A DNA stretch of 33,409 nucleotides from DASXMX01 sp036794395 (GTDB lineage Bacteria > Planctomycetota > Phycisphaerae > Tepidisphaerales > Tepidisphaeraceae), in contig DAIRGS010000047.1 in NCBI GenBank assembly GCA_036794395.1, positions 1 through 33,409 of the forward strand. Direction: 5' to 3'. Numbering within the stretch: the first letter of the stretch is position 1; each line of letters starts with the position of its first letter. This document shows, in pieces, positions 1 through 8,700 of the stretch. Under the pieces are notes generated by a model, which was not told the DNA's origin, did not search any database, and saw only the letters and a program-made list of their open reading frames with translations. The translations under genes and the position numbers were made by a program.

Positions 1-209
1 CCCGAATGCCGTCCCTGCTGATGCGGCCCCGAACGGCGGAAGTTCTGTTTCCCGCCAAAATGCTGACGGTGCTGGCCGCCCCCGCCACCACCGCCTCCAC
101 CTCCCCCACCACCGCCGCCGCGGCGATGCCCGTCGCGACCGCTGCCGCCGCCACCATTGCTACCACCACTGCCACCGCGAGAATCGCGATTCCTTCTCAT
201 TGCCGACAT
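1..209 (-). CDS. Glycine/arginine-rich protein, N-terminal part (runs off window)
   Basis: This frame is open from an ATG at 207-209 to the left edge, so only the first 69 codons are visible and the stop lies outside. An AGGA about 7 nt upstream supports this ATG; a second in-frame ATG lies at 198-200. The visible protein starts MSAMRRNRDSRGG and then becomes low-complexity: Gly/Ser clusters, an Arg-Arg pair, an unbroken run of 15 glycine codons (75-119), then a basic stretch rich in Gln, His and Arg. The glycine codons use all four GGN forms, so the run is not a simple trinucleotide slippage tract. Such tails occur in RNA-binding and disordered proteins, but I do not recognise a domain and give no function. 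The plus-strand reading of the same bases (Ala/Thr/Pro-rich) is a shadow. Confidence 0.6.
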   Translation of the reverse strand, partial: MSAMRRNRDSRGGSGGSNGGGGSGRDGHRRGGGGGGGGGGGGGGGQHRQHFGGKQNFRRSGPHQQGRHS

Positions 210-769
210 TCGATTTCCTGCTCCCAAAGCATGCCCCCGGACGCGTGGCCCGCCGTCACGACCAGTGCAGTTGGCAGCACGCGCCGCCGACCGCTCGTAC
301 ATCCGCGGGTCCAAAGTCTATTTAAGCTCGATTAGTAACGTTGGCTGCGGCCCTATATGAGCATCTGCCGCGCCGCGATAATTTGGTTGCCCTTTTTCCC
401 AAGGCCATTGCTGCGGCCTGCACTCGAAGACCATTCTCGAGGCTGCATTTCCAACTGCTTTGCCGCCGCCGGGGGTTTTGGCATTGACCGGCCCCGGCAA
501 TAGCCCGTTCGGACTCGGGCTTGATATATACTGAACGTGCCCCGTCGTTTCGCATCAGGCCTGTATCTTGCGATGCAGGAAAAGCCAATGGCTTGAGAAC
601 CCCATGCACTGCGAGCAATTGACGCGAAATATCGGTACCGGCCCAAAAGCCTAACCCTCGATGCAGTGCTCGCAGCCGGAATGCCCTTATCCTAGGCGTT
701 TGAACAGTTCTGTCAAGCTTTTACGGCGAGTTCTGAGCAGTCGATACTTTCCCGGCGTTCGAAACAGCC
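210..769. other. Intergenic region, no convincing gene
   Basis: This stretch of about 560 bases separates the start of the glycine-rich gene from the 3' end of the methyltransferase gene. Short open frames exist on both strands, but none has a ribosome binding site, a recognisable motif or a plausible composition. Two weak structures are visible. One is a 6-bp inverted repeat, AGCCCG at 502-507 and CGGGCT at 516-521. The other is a 9-bp pair, CTGCGAGCA at 609-617 and TGCTCGCAG at 667-675, with a 49-nt loop. No tRNA or known small RNA was recognised. Confidence 0.5.
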
Positions 770-1555
770 TTATTTTGGTGCGCTCGGCTCCAGGGGCTTT
801 TCGCCAACCACCGTGTAGTGCGAGACCCACTTTTGGGTCGGCCAATTCAGTTGCTGGTAGTAGGAAATCTGCGTGTTTGTAAAACCCATCACCTGGAGCA
901 TGGTTGCAATCGTTTCGGCGGGGATGTTCCACCAACTGTCGATCGCGGCGTTATCAGGACTTGGGAGCAATGCCATAACGGGGAATTTCGAGACGATCCG
1001 GCCCATGATCGATTCGGTGACGACAACGCGCTGGGTAGTCAGTTCGCAGCACCGGCAGAGCACGCCCATGGGGTCGCGGCAATGAATCAGGACTGACGCG
1101 ATGACCGAAATATCGAAAGGCCCAAGTGACAAAGGCAGGTCTTGCACGCGCGCATAGATCAGTTGAGACGTCAACTTCAGCCGGGAATGGGTGAACCAGA
1201 ATCCATTGTGCAGCCGTTGAAGGTGCTGACGGCGACTGTTGAGCCAGTCTTCGCTCATTCCGGGCCGGGGAACGACATCCCACCCGTAGTCGACCGGTAG
1301 ATCGACCGATACAACCTTCGCACCGGCTCGCTCCATGTGGGCCGTGATGAATCCCGAGGCCGGCCCGATCTCGAGCACGCTTTTGCCGGAAAAATCGGTC
1401 TGGCCAAGATAAGCTGGGGTATTGGATCGAAGATCCCATTCTCCGCCCACCTCACCCACGTCGGGCAATGTCATCCGATGATAAAAATAGCTGTCCGCGA
1501 GATCGGGAAACCTCGGAGCGGCGAATTCGACCTCGTGTGGGGGCATCGGTCCCAT
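770..1555 (-). CDS. SAM-dependent methyltransferase, CmoB-like
   Basis: A class I (Rossmann-fold) S-adenosylmethionine methyltransferase of 261 residues. Motif I is VLEIGPASGF at about residues 60-69, followed by the acidic end of strand 2 in VVSVDL (81-86). A motif-IV-like segment, FDISVIASVLIHCRDP, lies in the middle of the protein. The overall shape, with an N-terminal WDLR segment before motif I and a VxHCRDP segment, resembles the CmoB/'tRNA mo5U34 methyltransferase-like' group. Many members of that group act on small molecules or sugars and are only called CmoB-like by homology, so the substrate is unknown. The start is the ATG at 1553-1555; no strong Shine-Dalgarno precedes it, and a second ATG lies three codons in. 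It follows the zinc-ribbon membrane protein gene by 39 bases on the same strand and may be co-transcribed with it, although the functions show no clear link. Confidence 0.8.
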   Translation of the reverse strand: MGPMPPHEVEFAAPRFPDLADSYFYHRMTLPDVGEVGGEWDLRSNTPAYLGQTDFSGKSVLEIGPASGFITAHMERAGAKVVSVDLPVDYGWDVVPRPGMSEDWLNSRRQHLQRLHNGFWFTHSRLKLTSQLIYARVQDLPLSLGPFDISVIASVLIHCRDPMGVLCRCCELTTQRVVVTESIMGRIVSKFPVMALLPSPDNAAIDSWWNIPAETIATMLQVMGFTNTQISYYQQLNWPTQKWVSHYTVVGEKPLEPSAPK

Positions 1556-1594
1556 TCTAATCGTGGGCTCGATGCTTGTTCAAAGCGCGACGAT

Positions 1595-2404
1595 TTAGAA
1601 CCACGAATTCTCTCGGGCGCCATGCACCTTATATGCGGCGTAATTGACTGCGGTGATCAGAATCCACGTGATGAGCACACAAATTGACGTGTCCTTCAGA
1701 TCGAGTCTAAGCAGGAAGTAAAACAGTAACCCGTATGCAAGAACGCCAACCGATACGCCCACGAGGCTGCCATTTAAGTCCCCCGCGGTGTAGCAGAGAA
1801 TGCCGTACAGGGCACTTGGAGCAATACCGATCGCGGCGATACGCAGGATCGCACGTTTGAATGATCCAAGGACGCAGACTTCGAAAACGGTTGTTGCAAG
1901 AAACACACCGCCGACGGACAGCGCCATACTCAGGATCGCTTTGGTAACGACGGTCGCCAAACCATCGGCAGGTGATGAGAGGGGACGGCGGGTTGCGTAC
2001 ATGACTTCGCAGTAGCTGAGAATCAGGCCGATCACGATGAGGGCGATTGGAATGATGATCTCGCGCACCGGGGCGGGGTTGATCATTTCTTCGAGTTGAC
2101 GCTGTGACTCCAATTCATCGGCATCAGGTTCGATGCGTTTTCGCGAGACGTTGGCATGCCCCAGATGAGCAAGAACATCGTCGGCGGTAAGTGCGACGCC
2201 GCCCACCTTGGCGGGCGGTTCGGCGGCGGGTTCCGCGAGATCGTATTCGTCTGATGCATCGGCGCTGGCGGGCTTGTGGGTGATTGCGAGCGTCAATTGA
2301 CCGCAACCGGGACAACGAACCTGACGGCCGCTCATCGTGTGGGATACTGAAGACACCTTTCCACAGGCGCCACAGGTGACAATTAGCTGGTCTGCAACGG
2401 GCAT
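1595..2404 (-). CDS. Zinc-ribbon membrane protein of unknown function
   Basis: A 269-residue protein. It starts with a zinc ribbon in which Cys11 and Cys14 (CGAC) pair with Cys31 and Cys34 (CPGC), the MJ0042-like arrangement common in planctomycete regulatory and membrane proteins. An Ala/Pro/Glu-rich linker follows (about 45-110), then about five hydrophobic segments between residue 113 and the C-terminus, so the ribbon would sit in the cytoplasm ahead of a polytopic membrane domain. The ATG at 2402-2404 has a strong GGAGG six bases upstream. The gene lies 46 bases after the small secreted protein gene at 2451-2963 and probably shares its transcript. No enzymatic motif is visible; the ribbon suggests metal or nucleic-acid or protein binding, but this is not shown. 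Confidence 0.75.
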   Translation of the reverse strand: MPVADQLIVTCGACGKVSSVSHTMSGRQVRCPGCGQLTLAITHKPASADASDEYDLAEPAAEPPAKVGGVALTADDVLAHLGHANVSRKRIEPDADELESQRQLEEMINPAPVREIIIPIALIVIGLILSYCEVMYATRRPLSSPADGLATVVTKAILSMALSVGGVFLATTVFEVCVLGSFKRAILRIAAIGIAPSALYGILCYTAGDLNGSLVGVSVGVLAYGLLFYFLLRLDLKDTSICVLITWILITAVNYAAYKVHGARENSWF

Positions 2405-2450
2405 GATTTTCCTCCGTCACGCTGGTAAGTGGTGACCGATCCAATCACGT

Positions 2451-2963
2451 TTAGCGAACTTCGACGGTATTGATGTCCAGGTTGTTGAAGGTGGCCAATA
2501 GACGCCGGTTTAGATACATGGCATGCCGATCGTCCGAGATATCGGGCTTGCCGAACCTAAACTCAACATCGTAGCGATCCTGAAAGCCCGCCTTAAGAAG
2601 AGCAACTCGGTTTGAAACGACCAATGCCGTTACGGTCAGCGTCATCGGATTGTAACGAAGCTGGTACTGGTCCTGAAGCTTCATGAGGCCCGGCAACGTG
2701 CCGGTGACGCGATCCATCTTGGCGACGGGGACCTTGGCGGTCTTGTCACCCACATGAACGCCGAAAAGCGAAACTTCAGACGGGATGAAGTCCATTGAGA
2801 GAAGCTCGGGATGTTCAGTAAGGTCCTGGGAAGTGGCAGCGGGAGCCGCGGGCGGTTTGGTCGCGCCGGGAGCAGCCGGCTTGACGGGCGTTGCCTGGGG
2901 CGCAGCGCCAATCAGTAATAACAAACCCATGGCAGCCAAACGATTTGCTTTTTCGACAAACAT
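2451..2963 (-). CDS. Small secreted protein of unknown function
   Basis: A 170-residue protein with a cleavable-looking signal peptide: a short basic N-terminus (MFVEKANRLA) and a hydrophobic core ending near AAPQA. A Pro/Ala-rich linker (about 25-50) follows, then a compact C-terminal part. I choose the ATG at 2961-2963 because GAGGG lies just upstream; a frame extension to 2999 would add 12 residues without a better site. The C-terminal part contains LRYNPMTLTVTALVVSNR and a positively charged end, but I recognise no family. It is likely exported to the periplasm. Downstream on the same strand is the zinc-ribbon membrane protein gene, which suggests a two-gene unit. Confidence 0.65.
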   Translation of the reverse strand: MFVEKANRLAAMGLLLLIGAAPQATPVKPAAPGATKPPAAPAATSQDLTEHPELLSMDFIPSEVSLFGVHVGDKTAKVPVAKMDRVTGTLPGLMKLQDQYQLRYNPMTLTVTALVVSNRVALLKAGFQDRYDVEFRFGKPDISDDRHAMYLNRRLLATFNNLDINTVEVR

Positions 2964-3386
2964 GAAACCCTCGCGCAGGAAGTGAATGATCCGGAACAAT
3001 CGGATTATTTAGCAAAACGCAGCGCGAATTTCTAGCTGGATTTGAATTACCTGGCCACATCACAAGGCAATTGCACGTGACTTCACCGGGAGTGCGAGGC
3101 TCCTGCCGAGGCGCGTTTTTCGGCAAAGCTTCAGCTCGGCAGGAGCCTCGCACTCCCAGAATCCATGCGCGATCGCTCCATATGCGATTGGCCTGGGGCA
3201 CATCAGCAATTTATTTTGGTGGAGTTGCAGCGGCTTGCCCAATCTCTTTGCCGCCAATTGCGTCGCGGGAAAGGCGGCGAGTTCATCGGGCGTGGATTTG
3301 CCCCAGGTGGTGCTTTGATAGCCCATCATCAAGGTTTGCGATTGAATGTACACGCTACCTGGTGCGCTATTGCGTAGCTCCAAAGT
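2964..3386. other. Intergenic region with dispersed palindrome and a doubtful small frame
   Basis: About 420 bases between the pbpC stop and the secreted protein gene. It contains the perfect palindrome at 3088-3157. A minus-strand frame from a TTG at 3381-3383 starts three bases after the pbpC stop and runs for 107 codons to 3060, but its C-terminal half is just the translated palindrome (WECEAPAEL type). It lacks an ATG with a Shine-Dalgarno and matches no family I know. I treat it as probably non-coding, or at best a decayed gene fragment of about 60 codons. Confidence 0.45.
3088..3157. repeat. Perfect palindromic repeat, 23-bp arms
   Basis: The arm at 3088-3110 (GGGAGTGCGAGGCTCCTGCC...) is the exact reverse complement of the arm at 3135-3157, with a 24-nt loop. 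Related sequence (GGGAGTGTGAGCCTCC..., ...CCTCGCACTCCC) occurs at 14810-15045, so this is likely a dispersed family rather than a local terminator. Its frames read 'VRGSCRAEA' and 'WECEAPAEL', peptides that I recall as frequent in spurious planctomycete ORFs. It lies downstream of pbpC and could also stop or protect that transcript, but no U-run follows either arm. Confidence 0.8.
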
Positions 3387-5522
3387 TCAATCGCGAACCG
3401 CATCAGCGTGAACTTGGATCTTGAGGGTGGCGAAGCCGGACTGGGCGTCCACGGCGCGGATCTCGTGGGTGCCGGGGACGGGCTCCCACCATAAGCGTTG
3501 TGAATCTTCCGAAGTGCCGATGGGTTGATCGTCGACGAACCACCAGATGGTTCCCGCTACGGAAGCGCGTTTTTTCGCTTTCCGCTCGGCGACCAATGAA
3601 ACGCGTTGACGGTTTCGGGGAACGTCTGTTGCCAGCATGATATGTTGGCCGGGGGTAGGCGATCGAATGAAAAGGCCGTCGATGGAATTTCGAGTTCGCC
3701 AGGGGGCGGCATTCACGGGCGGTTCGGAGGCAGCGGGCCAGGGATCTTCCTTTTGATCGAGTGAAGCGATGAGACTTAGGGCCAAAGGAGCCGCGGCCTC
3801 TTGCCCGACGAGGCTGGCCGATGCCTCGGCGTGAAGATTCCCCAGCCAGACGACGACGGTTCTGTGGCGCGTCACCGCGGCACACCAGGCGTCGCGATGT
3901 CCACTGCTTGTGCCGGTTTTCCAGGCGACGTGACTTGCGACGGCTTCCGGGCAGACGGGGCGGGTTCGATCTGAATTTGAAAGAGCGTTGAGCACCTGCC
4001 AGCACGCGTTGGGACGGACGAAATGAGATGAACTCGAAAGGGTTGGCGGTTGATTCAATATGAATTGAATCGGGCGCGCTTCACCGCCGCGAGCGAGGGC
4101 GGCATAGGCCTGGGCGAGTTCGATTGGGCTTGCTTCCGCGCCGCCAATAGCAAGGGTCAGGCCGTATCGCACTGGGGAACGGGCCAGGGTTTTGAATCCT
4201 GCGGCTTCCATCGATCCTACGGCGGCATCGACGCCGAGCCGGCCTAGCACCAACATGGCGGGGATGTTGCGGCTTTCGGCGAGAGCTTCGGCGGCAGTGA
4301 GGGCACCGCGATAATCGCGATCGTAATCGGAGGGCTCGTAACCGGCCCACGACGTTTTGGTGTCTGAGAGAACTGTGGTGGGTTGGCAAATTCCGATGTC
4401 GAAGGCGGCCGCGTAAATGAAAGGTTTGAGTGTGGATCCGGTGGAATGGGGTCGGCGGGTTAGATCGAGGCCGGAGTCGCTTACACCCAGGGTTACTGCC
4501 GCCAGGACTTGGCTGGTTTGGGTGTCGAGGACGACAACAGCCGCTGCGCCGATACCGGAGGGCTCGAGCAGTCCCAGTTGCTTCCGCGACGCCGCCGCGA
4601 CCTGATGTTGGACGGATGCGTCAATGGTTGTCGTGAGAGTGCCGCCGGGAGTCTTGCCAGCCAGCGACAGGAGCGATGGGAGCAAACCGTCGGAATCCGC
4701 ACGGTTTCCGGCTTTTGCCTGTTGCGGAAGTGGGCGCCATTCGGCGGCGATGGGTTCGCCGGCGGCTTCATCACGTTGATGCGAGTCGATGAATCCACAT
4801 TCGAGCATGCGATCCAACACGTGACTACGGCGCTGCCTGGCGCGTTGAGGATAACGGTCGGGGCGCAAGTGGTTGGGGGATTGTGGCAGGCCGGCCAGAA
4901 GCGCGGCTTCACCGAGGCTGAGCTCTTTGCATGAGCGTCCAAAATACCGCCAACTGGCAGCGCCAGCGCCCGTGAGGTTTCCGCCGAACGGGGCGCGGTT
5001 GAGGTACTCGACCAGGATCTCCGATTTCGATTGACGGCGTTCCAGTTGCCGGGCGCGAAAGGCTTGCACGAGCTTATTGGCGAGCGTTCGAGGCGCCGGA
5101 GAACGCAGGTGTTCGACCTGCATTGTGATTGTGCTTGCACCGCGGACAAACCGCGCGTGGCGCAGATCGCTTAGCGCGGCCCCGACTAACGACCACCAAT
5201 CGACGCCGCGATGGTCGTAGAAGCGACCATCTTCAACCGCGACAATCGCCTGCATCAGATGGGGACTGATTTGGTTTTCCGCGAGGGTAAAACGCCACTG
5301 TCCGTCGCCGGCGGTGAACGCGGCGAGAGAAGTTCCATTGCGATCGAGAATTAGTGTCGAAGGCGTTGGCTGGGCATCCGAGGTTGGATATGGAAGCCAG
5401 ATGACGGCGGCCGTCATGGCGAGCCATGCGATCGATGGAGCAATGAGAATGGCGACGGCCAGTCGCAGCGCCCATTTCTTTCGGCGTAATTTCTTTAGAA
5501 ATCCCGTGGCGCCACCGTTCAC
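3387..5522 (-). CDS. pbpC: Penicillin-binding protein 1C (bifunctional peptidoglycan synthase)
   Basis: Polymerises lipid II glycan strands and cross-links peptides at the outer face of the inner membrane. It has an N-terminal membrane anchor (about residues 18-43) and a GT51 glycosyltransferase domain: EDGRFYDHRG with catalytic Glu97, GASTITMQ, RRQSKSEILVEYLN and LLAGLPQSPN. The transpeptidase domain has the nucleophile in STLK (Ser363), SRN (Ser417) and KTGTS (Lys535). A C-terminal BiPBP_C-like Ig domain begins at IRSPTPGQHI, which distinguishes PBP1C from PBP1A/1B. The 711-residue length is somewhat below that of E. coli PBP1C. I choose the GTG at 5520-5522 because AAGGG lies six bases upstream; a TTG at 5561 in the same frame would add 13 residues. 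The gene follows the alpha-2-macroglobulin gene, the conserved yfhM-pbpC arrangement. Transpeptidase activity has been questioned for E. coli PBP1C although its motifs are intact, as here. Confidence 0.95.
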   Translation of the reverse strand: MNGGATGFLKKLRRKKWALRLAVAILIAPSIAWLAMTAAVIWLPYPTSDAQPTPSTLILDRNGTSLAAFTAGDGQWRFTLAENQISPHLMQAIVAVEDGRFYDHRGVDWWSLVGAALSDLRHARFVRGASTITMQVEHLRSPAPRTLANKLVQAFRARQLERRQSKSEILVEYLNRAPFGGNLTGAGAASWRYFGRSCKELSLGEAALLAGLPQSPNHLRPDRYPQRARQRRSHVLDRMLECGFIDSHQRDEAAGEPIAAEWRPLPQQAKAGNRADSDGLLPSLLSLAGKTPGGTLTTTIDASVQHQVAAASRKQLGLLEPSGIGAAAVVVLDTQTSQVLAAVTLGVSDSGLDLTRRPHSTGSTLKPFIYAAAFDIGICQPTTVLSDTKTSWAGYEPSDYDRDYRGALTAAEALAESRNIPAMLVLGRLGVDAAVGSMEAAGFKTLARSPVRYGLTLAIGGAEASPIELAQAYAALARGGEARPIQFILNQPPTLSSSSHFVRPNACWQVLNALSNSDRTRPVCPEAVASHVAWKTGTSSGHRDAWCAAVTRHRTVVVWLGNLHAEASASLVGQEAAAPLALSLIASLDQKEDPWPAASEPPVNAAPWRTRNSIDGLFIRSPTPGQHIMLATDVPRNRQRVSLVAERKAKKRASVAGTIWWFVDDQPIGTSEDSQRLWWEPVPGTHEIRAVDAQSGFATLKIQVHADAVRD

Positions 5523-5686
5523 TACATTCCCTTCATCGGCGGGGTCGTGGGGCGGGCGCAAAGGCTTCGTGCGACGCAGTCCCAGCGGGGCGATTCAGGG
5601 GCTCGCCGGACTTCGACTCGGACGGGCTCGCGAGCGCGGCGCGACCGACTGAACCATCGTTTGACTTTCGTTAGGATGTTCCGCAT
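5522..5686 (-). CDS. Possible 54-residue basic protein between A2M and pbpC
   Basis: A minus-strand frame starts at the ATG 5684-5686, 33 bases after the A2M stop. It ends in a TAG that shares its G with the GTG start of pbpC (TAGTG), a geometry typical of translational coupling. The product is MRNILTKVKRWFSRSRRAREP... and is strongly basic (many Arg) without a membrane segment. There is no good Shine-Dalgarno at the usual distance; GGAG is about 16 bases upstream, inside a hairpin. It could be a real coupled leader peptide or small protein, or simply a chance frame in a 160-base GC-rich spacer. I do not recognise it. Confidence 0.25.
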   Translation of the reverse strand: MRNILTKVKRWFSRSRRAREPVRVEVRRAPESPRWDCVARSLCARPTTPPMKGM

Positions 5687-5701
5687 ATCCGTTCACTCGT
5701 C

Positions 5702-5718
5702 GCTCCGGTTGCCGGAGC
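5702..5718 (-). terminator. Hairpin directly after the A2M stop codon
   Basis: GCTCCGG (5702-5708), loop TTG, CCGGAGC (5712-5718) forms a perfect 7-bp stem beginning one base after the A2M stop codon. There is no U-tract in the minus-strand direction, so it is more likely an attenuating or mRNA-stabilising structure between A2M and pbpC than a full intrinsic terminator. Confidence 0.35.
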
Positions 5719-5719
5719 T

Positions 5720-8700
5720 TTAATTGCCCTGTTCCACATTTGCGAGGCCCGTGCTACTCACGTGAAGCACTTCAATCCTGGCCGATTCGGAGATGCTGTT
5801 GATGCCGATGTCGTACATGCATTCTCCCCGCACAGGGGGCAGAACGAACGATCCCGGCGTGACGGCGCGGGCCGCGTAGATGTATGTGCCGGATCCTGGC
5901 CGGGTGAGATCGCCCATCACCACAAGGCGGTCGTCGTGCATTTCCAGTCGCGCGTCCCTGAAAGCATTGGCTCCGGCTTCGTCTTTTTGATCAACGCCAG
6001 GGACGGAGGTGATGAGCCGGGGGTTCTCGATCTCAAATCCCGCGGGAAGAAGATCTTCAATGACGACGTTTGACAGTGCGGTTGGCGATGAAATCGACAG
6101 TTCGATTTGAATGAGGTCTCCGCTTCGGATGGGCGCGCCGGGGGCGAGCGGTTTGCCTTCTTCGTTGAGTAAGCGGCGGCGTACATTCATACCATGGTCG
6201 GCAGGTTTCGGTGGAACCAGAGGCACGCCGGTCGTTAACCAGGAAACGTACGCCTTGGAATTGGGTTCTCCGGTGACCCGCAACGAAAGATTTGCGCTGG
6301 AATGAGTCGCGTCCCAGTCGAGGGCCGCCGGGCCGGTGGCGCTGGACAGGGTTTGTCCATCGCCGAGCAATTCGATTGATCCGTAGGTTTTTGTCGTGCG
6401 CGCCTGCCGCAGATATTTTCCAAGGGCCAGAACCGCAAACGCCGTGTCCTGGGTGCTGCGCCATTCATGGCGGGTTCCGGAATCAGCAAGCTGCTGAACG
6501 AGGGCGGGCAAAGCGGGATGATCCGGCTGCGCTGCGAGCAAGGTATTCACCAGCACCGCACGCTCCCGCACCGGCGAACCAAGCGAACCGGTCAGTAATC
6601 GCGCCTCGCCAAATTTGGGCAGAGCCTGGGGAAGGAGGCCCTCGGCTAAATCCCGCCTTCCTGAGGCGAGCCACGCCGAGGAAAGATGGAAGCGCGCTTC
6701 GTCGGCCGATGCATTAGCGCCTCTAAGTACTGCATTCAGGCGATTCATTACCGCGCGCTCGGGTGCGCCGGCGAGGGCGAGCACGTAGCATGCGTAGGCC
6801 TGGACATCCAGCACTTCAGGGTTATCGCTGCTTTGGTTGAGGGTGTTGCGTACGTAGGCCAACAATTGTTTTCGGAATTCGGGCGGCGCGGAGAATCCGG
6901 CGTTTTCGGCCTCGACGACAAAGTGTGCGGCGTACACGCTGCCCCAGGGCCACGCATCGCGATAGCCGGGCCACATGGATAGGCCGCCATTGGCGGTTTG
7001 CATGCCGATGAGACGCGTCATCCCAGCTTCGACTTTCGTGGCGATTCGCTCGGGCTCAAAAACGCCGGGCGCTATTTGCTGACCGATATCACCCAGGTAA
7101 ACCAGCGGGAAAAGCGCGCTGGTGGTTTGTTCGAGGCAGCCGTATGGATAATGCTCGAGATAATCGAGCCCCTGAGGAAGCTCAAGTGTGGGAAAGGGCG
7201 TTACTTTGATGCGGGAACGCTCGGTGCCTTTCAGCATTCCATCTGGGAGGGAGATATCAATTATTTTTTCCGGTGTAGCGATTGCGTACCCCCCTACCGT
7301 GATCTCCGGGCTTGGCGGGCGGATGGGAAGCTCTACGACTTCGGAATACGTCTCGTCGCCAAGGCGCGCGGTCAGAGTGATCCGGCTGACTCCAATTTCC
7401 GGTTGGGCAGTGACATCGATCAGGCGACTAATCTGCCCATTGGGTTTGAGCTCGACTGTGGGCAGTTCGATATCGCGACCATTTGCAAAGCGAATCGCAC
7501 CTTGATCCACATGCAGCGAGATGACCGCTTTACCACCCAAATCGCTGTTATTAAAGACAACCAGCGGTACACGGAATGTATCGCCGGGAGCGGCAAATCG
7601 AGGCCAACTGCTTTGTACAAGTAGCGGGCTGCGGACCAGGGTTTGGGCGGTACCCGATCCACTTGCAGCCACAGACGACCCGACAGCCATCAGCCGCAGA
7701 GCGCCAGTGAACTGGGGAACGTTAAATTCCGCGCGGGCGATTCCCGTTTCATCCGTGTGCAGAACGGCGGACATCAACGCGACGGGCTTTACGCGACGCG
7801 CCGAAACAGGGGAGGCGTGACGTGGATCGTAGGCGTCTTTGTCGCCGCCGATCGCGCTCACTTTATCGGGCTTGGCAACCTCCGGCATCAACTGACCAAA
7901 GAGGTCGGCAAGCTCAACGCCCAGGGCGCGATCGCGCGCGAAGAACGCCGATGGATCGGGGGTCTTGAAGCCGGTTAATGCGCAGATGCCTTCATCCACC
8001 GCCGCAACGGTTACCGCGGCGTTGGCGACCGGAGCCCCACTTGCATCGGTCACGTGGATTTGCGCGCCCAAAGATGTGGTTGGACGGATTGCTTTTGGGG
8101 AGTCAATTTGGATGTTCAGTTTGCGGTCGTCGTTATCGATGGCAACACGCGCTACGCCGAACGCCCTGTGGGTTCGCCACTGGGCATTGGGATCGACCGC
8201 CCGCACCACCGTCGCAGAAACGTACGCATTGGGGCGGCACGCGCTGCTGATGTCCAGGGGCACAGCAATCTGGGAAGCCGACATTTCAATCACCCGACGA
8301 GTGATCACATCATCGGTTTCGACCGTGAGGAGCAATCGGCCGGCAAACGGGCTTCGTACGATCACCTGCGCCGAGTCTCCAGGTCGGAAGCGGCTGGTTT
8401 CGGGATTGAAGGCCGACCGCAGGGCGTTGATCGTGCCGCGGAGGTCAAAGGCTCGGAGACTGCGGACCACTTCCCCTCGGGTTGACGTTTTCTGAACGAT
8501 GAGCTCAAGCCGCTCGGGATTTTCGCGGCTAACGTTGTCGTCCCATGCGCCGTCGCCGGCGAAGAAACTGAATGACGTCATCGCTGAACTTTTTCGATCG
8601 TTGAGCTTGAGGACATATGCACCCGCACCCGGCGAGGGGATTGTCAGGACGCTTTTTTCTCCGTGGATCGTCAGATTCAGGTTTTGTGCAACGGGTTCAA

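Noticed and set aside
6..335. Plus-strand Ala/Thr-rich frame at the left edge
   Set aside because: It is the antisense of the glycine-run coding frame; composition is explained by that, and it lacks a ribosome binding site.
602..675. Inverted repeat CTGCGAGCA/TGCTCGCAG as a regulatory hairpin
   Set aside because: Nine bp with a 49-nt loop can arise by chance in GC-rich DNA and it has no placement relative to a gene that would support a role.
3060..3383. 107-codon minus-strand frame just after pbpC
   Set aside because: It starts at a TTG without Shine-Dalgarno and its second half is the translated palindrome; no family resemblance. Kept only as a remark in the intergenic entry.
7965..8495. 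Plus-strand frame of 176 codons within the A2M gene
   Set aside because: Antisense to a clearly conserved A2M coding region with intact motifs; no start signal or domain of its own.
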